A stretch of DNA of 64,000 bases. It comes from Rotaria socialis. Taxonomy: Eukaryota > Rotifera > Eurotatoria > Philodinida > Philodinidae. The notes under the pieces are model-generated. The model worked only from the letters and a program-made list of their open reading frames with translations, was not told where the DNA came from and did not search any database. Positions 24,270 to 35,823 of the stretch are shown here, piece after piece (within the stretch, counting starts at the first letter, position 1; every line of letters begins with the position of its first letter). The DNA lies in the NCBI GenBank assembly GCA_905331475.1, contig CAJNYU010001910.1:124001-188000 (forward strand). The letters run 5' to 3'. The position numbers were made by a program, and so were the translations under genes.

Positions 24270-25916
24270 ATTTTTCAACTAACAAATCTGACTGTTTATC
24301 AAGAAACAAACGAAGACGAAAGAGAAGGAAAAAACGAAGATTAAAGAAAAGTTTGACCTATATTTAAAAAAACTTCTTTTTTTATCTGGGCGTAATTTTT
24401 TGCGCATATTATAATAGTGTTTTTCCGTGAAGATGCCATTGTGTAATGTTTCGTCAACGTTATTTTGTATTTGCTCGTTCTTTGCACCCAAGAATAACGT
24501 GCTTCCGACGGCATTGATGTTCACGTAAAGAATATCCATAAATATTAAGGTTTTTAAAATATCTATCATGGTCAATCTATGATAAATTTTCCGAATGATT
24601 TCATATCGATATTTTTAGCTTGATGCTTACGGTTTTGTCTTTGATTTCTTGTTAATGGTTTATGATTTATATATTCTTGATGTTGATTGTTCCTTGTATC
24701 TTGTTGATTGTCATCATCAGGCATGTTCTTAATTTCATTTGAAAGTTCGTCTCGTACATGAGCCTCTTCTCTATCATTATAATTCAATGGTTCTTCATCT
24801 AAAATATTTATAGTACCATTTTCTAATGATGCTTTTGATGGATAACATTTCTGATGCAAATGCTGTTGTAAATTAGCACGTGACAAAAATTATTCTTGGC
24901 AAACATAACAATAATGTTGTTGGTCTTCACGGCGTTCTGTTTCACAGGTAAAGTCCGTAAATCGGACCTTCCTCTTTTCACGAAGTAACGAATCACAGAA
25001 ACCACTCTTGCGAGTGTTGCTCCTCTTATAGATAAATGATTTAAAATGTGTTGGCTGATAATATGCATTCTCTGATGACACCGGTAAAATAAGATGATTA
25101 ATTAATTCAGCCTGATATGAAATATGTCCCACTTGAGTATTCTTTGAGAGTGTTCGTTGACGATTAGTTGTGCTAAATTGAATATTTGAAGGTTGAACGA
25201 ATGGAGCTGTTGCTAATCGCGGCGGTTCTTATCAATAAGAGTAATATGCCGTTGTAATGAATCAATAATAACATTGTTTTGCATAATCCAGTCGTTTCCA
25301 AGTAATATATCAGTAATAAGATTCGTTGTAACATCCGCTATAATTAAAGTTTTATGTCCTTGTATTTTAACTTCAAGTTGAATTTCACCAATAATACTAA
25401 TAGACGTACAATTAGCTGATTTGTGTAATTTCTTTTTGTAAACGAAGTCGGTGTGATAAATCGTTTTTATGAATTGTTGATTAATAATGGTGACTGCAGA
25501 TCCAGTATCGACAATGGCGTGATGTTGTTTATTATTTACTTGAACATTTATTTAAATAGGAGTTCGTAGCGTTGATGATGCATAAATAGTTGTTGATACT
25601 GTATTTGCAAAATATGGCACATACGGTGCTGTTGCTTGAGGTTCTGGAATATTTTCATCTTGCAGTTCTTGTTCATCTTTCGCAATTTAAAAAAATGCTT
25701 GTGTTGTTCTAGCTGATTCAGATAATGGCTTCATTTGCCGTTTAATTTGAATTTTCAATAATTTTTTAATGCCATTTTCTAACCATGATATCATTATTCT
25801 TTGTGACATAGATGCACCATACTTATGACAAAGTTTAATAATAGCATCATAATAAGATGTAACTGTTTCATCTGATTTCTGTTTACGTTCTTTTAATTGT
25901 TCGAATATTTTTGACA
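24270..25916 (-). mobile_element. Degenerate LTR-retrotransposon-like gag-protease fragment
   Basis: Read right to left on the minus strand. There is a Gag-like helical segment (about 25690-25916: SYYDAIIKLCHKYG). An aspartic protease follows with the active-site DTGSAVTIINQQF (near 25480-25512) and the late motif LLGNDWI (near 25280) of Ty3/gypsy-type retropepsins. Next comes a C2H2-like segment (HYCYVCQE then LQQHLHQKC, about 24860-24920) and a hydrophilic tail. Several in-frame stops and frame breaks interrupt it, no reverse transcriptase or integrase is recognisable, and I see no LTRs. It is a non-functional relic. The Gag end is cut at about 25917 by the inverted-repeat element that follows. 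Confidence 0.65.
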
Positions 25917-26126
25917 GCAGTGGCCCTATTCTAAAATTCTAGAATTCTGGACTAAGTATATATGAAGTGATTTGATATTTGTATACACAGTATTGTAGAA
26001 TTTTCAGAATTTTAGAATTCTGAAAATTCCAAAATTCCATCTATGCTAATATCATATCAACTCATATAAATTTAGCCTAGAATTCTAAAATTCCAGAATT
26101 CTAGAATTTTAGAGTAGGACCACGTC
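25917..26126. mobile_element. Short TIR element built of AGAATTCTAGAATT words
   Basis: Left end GTGGCCCTATTCTAAAATTC and right end, reversed, GTGGTCCTACTCTAAAATTC match at all but two positions and continue through TAGAATTCTGGA, so the terminal inverted repeats are about 32 bp. The interior contains further TTCAGAATTTTAGAATTC palindromes. A MITE of unknown superfamily. No target duplication was found. Confidence 0.65.
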
Positions 26127-26154
26127 TCATTCCGATTATTTTCTTTGTCTTCTT

Positions 26155-27725
26155 ATGAGATCTGGTTACCGGATTCTCCGAGAACCAGCCAGATTTACAT
26201 TGCCGGAAAATATCAGGTCAGATGATACGATTGGGCCGTATACGACGTGATCCGACAATATCCGGTAACGAAACTTTATCAGAATCTGCGTGCCGCATGA
26301 CGCTAGATTTCAAGATAGGTCCGGCTTAATCAATATCAGAACGGAACGGTCCTACTCGCTGGATTAAGCCACGTCCTACAACACAGATCCGACCGATCAC
26401 ATCTGCAAATACTTGCCAGATACTAAAGGAAGATCTTGTGATCCGTTCAGAATGTTAGTTAACCCCTCATACAAGCAATGATAGGCATAAATTAAAAATT
26501 ATGATTCACCCAATAGGTTATTTATGAGAAGTCAATCCACATGAGCAACATTATTCTATATTGACTGATTCTGCGCGAAGTTATCGACCCGAATGAATCT
26601 CACTCAAGTCGTTTATCATAACTCCTACTACTAGAACATGATTCATCCATCATCTCCTGATCTAACGCGAAATCCAGAGTCATTTATTATTACCCAGGGA
26701 GAGATAAACTTGCTATATATGCATACTATGTTGTTCGCCCTTGCAACTCGAAATCATTAAAACGCCGAACACACCTGTTTGCTCGCTCTGGCAAGACCGA
26801 AAGCATTATTTCAAATCACAAACAAACGCTCTTGGGGACCCTAGGATATTGCTTACACAAATTATTAATTAATTCATAAGCCACTAACTCGTTTATCAAT
26901 CTCACTCAGAATCCTGTTTTATGAAAAAAAGGTACGTTGGAACGAGCTGAAATGATTATCTGATCGATTATCTACGACTTATGCAGTATTTTGATTAGTC
27001 TAGCGAGATGTGCGGAGCGATTTTTTTATAATTTCTATGGAACAAGATTGCTCTTTAAAGATGTTTAAAATGTTATTAATTGATGAAAACGTAAATGGTG
27101 ATGGTCCAGAATGATATTTAGTCGCATTATCTATGAATTATCAGTTATTTCGATGGGTGCAAAATGATGTATCGAGCGATTTTTTCAAGGAAATGGATTT
27201 AAAATTTAGTTTAATGAATAAAAAGTATAGTAGGATGGTTATAGATTATTGTAAGGGCGTGCATGGTGGACTCAGATATTGTTGGGTTCTGGTTACAATG
27301 TGTTTCAGGGTGGTTGCTATTGGTGGAAATACTTGTTGTGCGATCTGTTTGGTGGTGATGTTATGGATTAATTGTGATTATTCATGAGGCGTAGTTGTGT
27401 CGGTCGAGGTTTCTTTTTGGAAGACTACGGTTGATTCATCTTCTGATTGAAGAATGCTTGTATGAGAGATTTTTTATGACATCCCTGTCATCGGAATCCG
27501 GTCAAAGACGTGATGGAGCCCTTCTGATCTCGGGATCATCCGATAGTCGGGGTCGATCGGTTCGGTTGTATTATCCAGTAGAAAACGACCGGATCATTTT
27601 CCTTTGAATTCCGGTGAAATCCTTGTCGGATCCTGGCAGATTTTAGTGGGAATCACGTCGTGTTCTGGAGTGATCCGGTGCCGGTTCCGATGGGTCCCGG
27701 AGGCAGGATCGAGTGACTTTGGTTA
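26155..27725. other. Gene-poor zone with CCGGAT-rich blocks
   Basis: GC-richer blocks at 26155-26460 and 27480-27720 are dense in GGATCCG, CCGGAT and GATCCGG words in both orientations. The AT-rich stretch between has no credible exon. The Cys- and Trp-containing frames at 27133-27607 lack splice or family support. Confidence 0.45.
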
Positions 27726-28272
27726 CACCCAAAGAAAATTATGTTATCAATTTGGTGGGATTTTGAAGGCGTTATCTATTGGGAGCTCCTACCTTCTAAT
27801 ACCACGATCGACTCAAAGCTGTACTGTAATCAGCTTCAAAATTTGAAGGTTTCAATGCAAGCAAATCGTTCAGATAGACGAAAAGTTCGATTACTTCATG
27901 ATAATGCAAAACCGCATACGGCAAAAATTACTCGCCAAAAGCTGGAAGAGTTGGAGTGGGAGGTCTTGCCCAATCCCCCACATTCACCAGATCGGACACC
28001 CTTCGACTACCATCTGTTCCGGTCACACCGCAATCACCTGGTCAAAAAACACTTTAATGATCAAGCACACCTAAAATCGAACCTGGAAAGTTTCTTCTCG
28101 TGTTTGTCCGAGAAATTTTTTGATGATGGCATTCTGGATTTGCCTAAAAGATGGGAGTACGTTGTAGACAACAACGGTGTATATGTTATTGATTAACGAT
28201 GTTTGGTTTCAATAAAACTTTGAAACATTGAAAAGAAAAAAAATCGGCAGAGACTATTGCATCAACCCGATA
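27726..28272 (+). mobile_element. mariner transposase fragment (C-terminal catalytic half)
   Basis: The open frame from about 27726 to the stop at 28194-28196 matches the catalytic domain of mariner-family DNA transposases. It has HPKKIMLSIWWDFEG with the first catalytic Asp, LLHDNAKPHTA with the second, and HSPDRTPFDYHLF with the third, i.e. a DD34D triad. The N-terminal DNA-binding half is missing; the sequence switches abruptly to a CCGGAT-rich block upstream. Downstream a probable 3' terminal repeat (about 28236-28268, CGGCAGAGACTATTGCATCA) ends near TATA, the expected TA target. The enzyme part keeps its reading frame, but truncation makes it inactive as it stands. Confidence 0.85.
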
Positions 28273-28585
28273 TATTTATGATATGAAATGTTGAAAATTA
28301 TCAATAGGGTAAAAACAAGTAGATCTCTATAGTCTCACAAGGTCTGATTAAATCTACTCTTTTGACTACTATTGCATACACACGAGTTTGAGTTTCTCAC
28401 AGACAAACTTCGCTAGTATTACAACAGGAGAAAATTTTATAAACAAAAAGTATCAACTGATTTCCATCACGGCACCTATATATGTTAGCATGAGATATGG
28501 AAACAAGATTAACTTGATGAATTGATTATATTTTGAGAAACATCAGGCAAAGTAAATAGATCAGTTTGTGATGTAGTCAATCTGA

Positions 28586-28717
28586 TCAAAACCTTTTCAT
28601 ACATGTCGGAAACATTGAACAGGGTGGACGTCCAGGATAAAAGGCACATGGTGCTCGAAGTAATTGGTACATTTGACCTGGAGGACGCGAAATTGTATTA
28701 CATGAATTCGGAGCACA
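28586..28717 (-). CDS. Possible terminal exon of a Cys-rich protein
   Basis: An acceptor (TTTGTCAG) at 28718 opens a 43-codon frame with five to six Cys and several Pro (PCAFYPGRPPCSMFPTC), ending at 28586. Cys-rich secreted peptides look like this, but I find no upstream exon or signal peptide, so this is a weak call. Confidence 0.2.
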   Translation of the reverse strand, partial: CAPNSCNTISRPPGQMYQLLRAPCAFYPGRPPCSMFPTCMKRF

Positions 28718-28734
28718 CTGACAAACAAACATCT

Positions 28735-29990
28735 TAATCTTAATCTTAATGTTATTCTTTGATGAAACAAGATAAATCGACAGTTATATATGTTTGATAT
28801 CGAGATAATTTCATGTTCCATTAAAGTTAACAAACGGAAATATGAATCATATAAAAGTTGCTCAACTACTCTTTCTCATTCTTCAAGAACATACATTGTA
28901 ATATTTTTGTAAATAGTGAATTAAAAACGATGAACACTGAATATTAATGATAATACAATAAGACAAACATCAATATCGGGCAACATGAAATGATATGCAT
29001 ATAATTATTGACAAGAAATATGACTACTATGATCGAAAGCGAGAAAAAATTGCATTCCTGTATCATATAAAATCAAAAATATGATTGAAGATACTATCGA
29101 TCTTGCTATTATAAACTAAAATTATGAATTTATTCGTCGTAAGTTCAAAAAATCATGATAAAATCCGTTTGATTGAGTAAAATCATGTTGATAATAAATA
29201 TCTGCTATTTTAATTAGCAATACGAGAATAGATAAACAATTGTAAATATTTCAGTTGGATGTAACTGAAAAACGAATAATGCTTTGATAGTTATTTGCAG
29301 AGGTATATATTTAATAAATTACAAATTGAAGGTAAATTTTGTTCAGCATTCAAAAGGTCTAGACAAAAACAAGCTATCATTCAGATGTCGAATTATATTG
29401 GATGTACATTCATATCGGCTTCAGTCTGTCTTTGACATAGAGTTGGAATCAATCGGATTCATGTCTAGAATGACCTTACACTCTCCAGTTAAATGATTTT
29501 TATCATTGCTTATTCTATTGTAGAGTATATATATTGAATAACAGTCAATCATTCAAATTATCTAAGATCTAGTTCTGATAAAAAACTTAATTTATCATTT
29601 ACTATAATCATGGCTTATGTGACTTTCAATATTTTCGAATAAACAATGATCACAGAACGATGAAAGAAATCAAATACGGTAGGCACTATTTGTTTCTTCA
29701 TGCTACCTATGATAGAATAGTTTTCCTATTTTCAACATATCAAAGTATTTTTGTCACTCGCTAATAATATAGTTGTATTGAAAATAATATAATAACTTTC
29801 AAGCAGGTTGACAAGACAAATGAAATATAGGATACTATCAGAGAAATATCTTACTTAAAAAGACACACATATAGAATAAGAGAAATAGTTTTGCTTTCTT
29901 GAATACTATCTACAGAAACCCTTCTGAATTGAGAAATAGCACACACAACAAACGTTTTTAAATTGTCCATTTTTCTTTTCGAGTATTGTT
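28735..29990. other. Intergenic, nothing recognised
   Basis: AT-rich spacer. The only simple repeat is CTTAAT x3 near 28735. No exon is supported. Confidence 0.5.
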
Positions 29991-30706
<716 letters not shown>

Positions 30707-31402
30707 TTTTCAAAGCTTTAGAGGGCGAAATATAAGCTACTCAACACAAAAAAAATATAACCACGCAAACAGAAGGAAAGAAAAATAACCCAGTGTATTG
30801 GCAGAATAAATGGACCAATACAGAACTTTGACAGAATACATATAAATCAATCACTGGCCTTGTCGACGCATCGATAGAGAATATTACCTCCATAATTGGA
30901 ATTCTTTTTTAGAAGTTCACCCTTTAACAGATAAAAAAATAGTTGCCATCAAGAAATAAATGATCTGTTACATAAGTATTAATCAATGTTAAAGACTCGA
31001 AAAATTAATTGAGAGAAATGTCAGTATTTTCTGAAATATACTGTTAAATCACTCGTTTGAAAAAGTAGCCTTTAAAAAATTTCCTATCGTAATCAATTCA
31101 GAAATTTTTGTATGGTTTTCTGTTCGATATATTTAATGCTTGATATGGGTGTTTCTCTCTTCATGTTTACTAGATTTGGTTGAAATTATATAATGAGTTG
31201 AACCGTATTGATGATATACTATGTCCTCCTTTTTACAGCATGCATTCGTGAAGTTTGAGATGTAAAATTCATTCAAGAGATGCAAAAAATTCGAATTTTT
31301 GTGAAATTATTTTATTCGTTAGTTGAATATGTTTTTTCTACATTAATAACACTATCTATTATTACATTGTTTACCTGAATGCATTAGTAGTGTCGATCAG
31401 CA

Positions 31403-31685
31403 GTGTCCAAGGACTGAGAAATAGGAATCGTCAATGCCACTGTGATAATTCCTAGGGGAAATGAGAATCAATCATTGGTTCCCACACAATTCCATCATTC
31501 ACGAAAGTCGCGATATTGCTATTTTTAAAATAAATTGTACACGGAACTATTGATTCTCACAATTTCGCAGGCGAAAATAAGTGTAAGAACAAAAATGATC
31601 GTGAATAGCCCATATTTTTACTTTTAGTATGCAAGGAATGGTAGGGGAACTGATGAAGAATTCCTAATTCTCAGCCCTTGGACAC
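31403..31685. mobile_element. Short TIR element (GTGTCCAAGG ends)
   Basis: Left end GTGTCCAAGGACTGAGAA and right end, reversed, GTGTCCAAGGGCTGAGAA match for about 26 bp, and GGGGAA blocks match further in. No ORF, 283 bp, MITE-like. Target duplication not resolved. Confidence 0.65.
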
Positions 31686-32207
31686 GCCTCATTAATTTCG
31701 CATAAAGAACAATTTAACATCTTGATAGGTATTTAAACGCTTGCACAACTCTTTAAATAATTTCATCAAAGTTAGATTTTGATCCTGATATAAAAAATCT
31801 TTTGAATGATATCTACGATGAAATAGTACAAGTAATGAAAGTGTCGCAATTTACTATCATCAAAATTTTAACCTGAAACATCATATTTATTTGTGCTACC
31901 TTCAAATGAGCCTGACTATATATATATATTGAAATCACACAAAAAATTGCAATGATCAACTTTATTACTCAATTGATTAGTAATCTTTTTATTTTATTTC
32001 GCTTGTGTTATTGGCTATCAAGTTTCTTTTTTTTCTCTGTACCACTAGATCAATAATCATCATGTGCTAATACTCAAGTTTTACTTCAGTTTCTAGTGTC
32101 GTCTTTGTATTTTGATTGGCATACTAATTATTCGGATACAACTCAATATTTTTTTCTAAAATATTTAATTTTAAGTTTAGTTGAAATGAAATTTAAAACA
32201 TTGGGGT

Positions 32208-32855
32208 CAGGGCGGTCAGATCTTCCGAAAAATAGGGGAAAATTCTGAATTTGGAATATATTCAGATCCTACTTTGCCACTGAAATTAGGTACGATTATA
32301 ACCTATTACGATAATAAATCGATAGTGTTTCATCAATGTTCTCTATTGATCATCTTTTATATTCCTCGTTTGAATTCTGGCGTCGAATTGATTTTCGGTC
32401 ATATAAAGCATTTATACTCCGACTATCGTAATCCGATAATATAAAACCAGATAATGCTTAACTTAAAATAAAAATGAATGGTAATTATTCTTGAGAAACT
32501 TTTATTAGCATATGTTATCTTAAACAAACTGCCTAGAGCAAATTCCAAAAGATATGAAATATGAATAACAATACCGAGATAATGGGATTTAACGTTTTTG
32601 TGAACGAGTTGTAAATTTAAAATGAAGCTCAACATTAAGTATCTTTTATTGATGTCTTCTTATTAGTTGAACGATATATTCATTATATTGTCTTTCGTTT
32701 TATTGAAATATCTTTGAAAATAAAGTTCCAGCCAATGCACAGAAACGCAGCAAAACTTTGGATGTCAGTATTTTAGCGGAAGATGTACTAATTTGCCAAA
32801 AACTACCATTTTCTGATTAATTTCTGATTTTTCAATTTTTGATCTGACCACCCTG
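32208..32855. mobile_element. Probable hAT-like MITE (CAGGG-GGTCAGATC ends)
   Basis: Left end CAGGGCGGTCAGATC and right end, reversed, CAGGGTGGTCAGATC. The flanking octamers ATTGGGGT and ATCGGGAT agree at six of eight bases, compatible with a decayed 8-bp target duplication. No transposase inside. Confidence 0.5.
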
Positions 32856-33440
32856 ATCGGGATCCTCATGAACATTCCAATCGAATTTTAATTGTTGAAT
32901 AGTTGAGTGCAAAGCAAACGCATTCATTTAGATTCTTTCGTTTATAATTGGCTTACATTACTAAAATAAGTCCGCAAGATTTAATAGGTTTGATTGTTTT
33001 TTTACAAGGATACTGGACGACTATGTTCATGTTCAAATGAAAAGCGATATCTATAGGCACATATTTTTTCAATGGTTTTATCAAAACAACCAATACGAAC
33101 AGAGAAATCTAGATAGATAGGCAATCTCATTTGAAATAACTTGATTATAAATGATATAAAATGGTTTTATAATAGTTGAAGAAGCAAACTTAAATAAAAT
33201 TTATTGGTTTAGTTCAATAAAACTACTAGTCACTTTTTGCGGATCAGGTCCACGTTTCGTGATTATTGTCATTGCTTCTTTTTTTTATTCACAGACTATC
33301 TTTAGGGAAAAGAAAGAATATACGCAAAATTGCCATTCAGAAACTTTAAGCTATTTTGGAGTAAAACATTTTTGAATTAGTATTCAAAATAGTATACGAG
33401 TTAATGATTCACGTAGAATGTTTTGCCTTTTTCATTCTAG

Positions 33441-34133
33441 ATGGTGAGTCAATATAAAGAAAAACTATTACAACGTAATAAATCGTTTTGGATAATATTT
33501 TTTCTTTCAGTTACCATTGACACTTCTTCGAACTTCTGTTTACCATCCTATGGTAAGTAATCTTTGGAAGTGAAATTATTTAATAATATTTCATATTAAC
33601 AGTTGGTGGAACTAAAAAATGGTGAAACATACAATGGAAATTTGATGAGCTGTGACAATTTTATGAATATTCATTTACGTGATGTTATCTGTACCTCACG
33701 AGTAAGTTCTCTTCTCTTTTTTTCTTAAAAGTAAACATCTTCTTTGTTGCATCTTTAGGATGGTGATCGGTTTTGGAAAATTCCTGAATGTTACATACGT
33801 GGCAATACTATCAAATATCTTCGATTACCTGAAGATATACTCGGACTTGTCAAAGAAGATACCAATGAGAAACCATCACGCTCCGGTCCAAACTCACGCC
33901 GTCCATTTCGTGGTCGTGGCGATGGTGGACGTGGAGGTAAAATACAAAAAGAAAAAAGAAGAAAGCTTTCAATGATAACTCATTATCAATTTTTTTCCAT
34001 GATTATAGGACACGGTGGTCGACCTGGAGATCAACGTAAAGGTGGTGGTGGCGGTGGTCGTGGTGGACATCAAGGATCACGTGGTGGCGGACGCGGCGGC
34101 CAACAAGGTGGACAATTTCGTCAAGGACGATAA
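33441..34133 (+). CDS. LSM4: LSM4, U6 snRNA-associated Sm-like protein
   Basis: Subunit of the LSm1-7 and LSm2-8 rings that bind mRNA 3' ends for decay in the cytoplasm and U6 snRNA in the nucleus. Five exons, 33441-33443 (start codon only), 33511-33552, 33603-33701, 33759-33936 and 34009-34133, give 148 aa. The Sm1 motif reads [20 protein letters not shown] with NIHLRDVI; the Sm2 motif reads [14 protein letters not shown]. The C-terminus is an RGG-rich tail ([19 protein letters not shown]) as in other LSM4 proteins. The ATG immediately followed by GTGAGT makes a first coding exon of three bases. This is unusual, but the next exon has no earlier ATG and begins LPLTLLRT as expected. Confidence 0.93.
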
Positions 34134-34938
34134 TTTATGATTAGTGATGATCAGAATGATTCTCAGCAAAGTTCAGCATATCGTCTTTATTTTTGTCTTG
34201 TTCAGGTCAACAGCTTGAGTAAAAATCATACTTTAGCTCGTTGAAAACCATTTGTCTTCTTTTTTTTCTGAATTAAATCATTGTAAAGAGATATAAATAC
34301 TTCAGTTTATGATCACTCAATCTATATGTGGAGACATAATAAAACTAGCATCTGTATAAGAAGAAATAATGAGTGGGAACAAACTTCAATTGTTTGCCGT
34401 ACTTATTACAGAAAGAATTATAACTGAAAATTCTCCAATCTACCTGATGAAAGATTTCTTTATTTTAAAAATAAAAAAAATAAAAATCTGAACAATTATA
34501 GTGAAAGAGATTTTAATTTTTTTTAATTAATCGTGTAAAGCTGAAAAACTTGACGCGCAAAAAAAATTTCTTTAAATCTATATTCAAACCAATCGTTTTT
34601 CGAATAAACAACTTAAAAACGACATCTTTTTTTACCCGATTGGTTACTTGTAGATTTTGCTTTTGTTTATATTCTAGATAATATGTTAAGTACACTCATT
34701 GAAAAAGTTTCTACTCAACAACAATCTCACGAGGAAAAACAGCTGACAGAGATATATCGTATGGATGATTCTTGTTTTCTATTCGACGTCATATCGATGA
34801 TATACATTCACTATTTGCTATTCTATAGAAAGAAATGCATATGCACACATGATTTTATCTCCGTCGTTATTTGTCCTTCATGTTTAACGTTTATTTACTT
34901 TCTTTTTCATAGAATTTTTTGATACAAAAAATAAAACT
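34134..34938. other. Spacer between LSM4 and RAD6-like gene
   Basis: 3' UTR of LSM4 followed by AT-rich promoter-proximal sequence. No separate gene is supported. Confidence 0.5.
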
Positions 34939-35590
34939 ATGTCGTCAGTACCAAATCCAACGACAACAACAGCAACAACCGCTCAACGTCGTTTAATGCG
35001 CGATTTACGTGATTTAACACAAAATCCAGTTGAAGGAGTCAATGCAGCTCCCATTAGTGCGGATAATATCTTTCAATGGAATGCTATACTAGATGGACCT
35101 GAAGATAGCCTCTTTGAAGATGCAAGTTTTGTTTTAACACTGAAATTTCCACAAGATTATCCAAATCATCCGCCTGATGTTAAATTTGTTACAAAAGTGT
35201 TTCATCCAAATATTTGTAAGATTTTTTAGTTTTATTAAACTTTGAATTCAAAAATTGAACTCTATATCCTTTATAGATATGGATGGTTCCATTTGTCTTG
35301 ACATATTACAACAACGTTGGAGTGCAAGTCTAGATGTATCAACGTTACTTGTTTCTATTCGTTCATTATTAACAGATCCAAATCCAGCTTCACCAGCTAA
35401 TTCTGAAGCAGCCATGCTTTATCAAAATCATCGCCGTGATTATGAACGACGTGTACGAGAATATATCGATCAACAAATCATGGAAGAAGATGACAATGAC
35501 GAGAGCGGACATGGAAAATCAGCAACAGATAAAAAGAATAATGTTACAACAACAACAAGCCCTTCTCAACCTCCTGCTGCCAGTGATTAG
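34939..35590 (+). CDS. UBE2A: RAD6/UBE2A-type ubiquitin-conjugating enzyme with acidic tail
   Basis: E2 enzyme of the RAD6 group. With RAD18- or BRE1-type E3 ligases it monoubiquitinates PCNA and histone H2B. Two exons (34939-35215, 35277-35590) split by a 61-bp intron; 196 aa. UBC fold motifs: [12 protein letters not shown] helix 1, [33 protein letters not shown], then [15 protein letters not shown] with the catalytic Cys, [16 protein letters not shown] and YERRV. Unlike vertebrate UBE2A (about 152 aa), it carries a C-terminal extension: acidic EEDDNDES then Lys/Thr/Ser-rich. An acidic tail in this position is known from yeast Rad6. The N-terminus also has an extra Thr/Ala-rich dozen residues. 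Tail-to-tail with the ROCO gene. Confidence 0.93.
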
Positions 35591-35823
35591 TCATTTTTTT
35601 TCTTTATTATGAAAAAAAATTCATTAACAGTGTATGTGTGTGTATATATTTCTTTAGATTTTCGCATATGGGTTATGTTTCATTTGCATATAATATTGCT
35701 GCGTAGTTTGTATCTCTCATATGACGAATATTTTTTTTTCTCTCACATTTTTTTATTGTCACATACAAGAAAACTTATATATAAAAATGAAATGAACAAA
35801 AAAGAAAGACAACACAAAACTTT

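Larger units (their letters stand above)
30707..33440. other. Gene-free region with two TIR elements
   Basis: AT-rich. It contains the inverted-repeat elements at 31403-31685 and 32208-32855 described separately, plus a TATATA run near 31917. I see no exon. Confidence 0.5.

Noticed and set aside
27133-27607. Cys/Trp-containing frames on the + strand
   Set aside because: They overlap CCGGAT-rich repeat sequence, lack signal peptides or splice partners, and match no family I know.
34683-34922. 79-codon frame upstream of the RAD6-like gene
   Set aside because: Ends before the E2 start, has no join to it in frame and shows no conserved motif.
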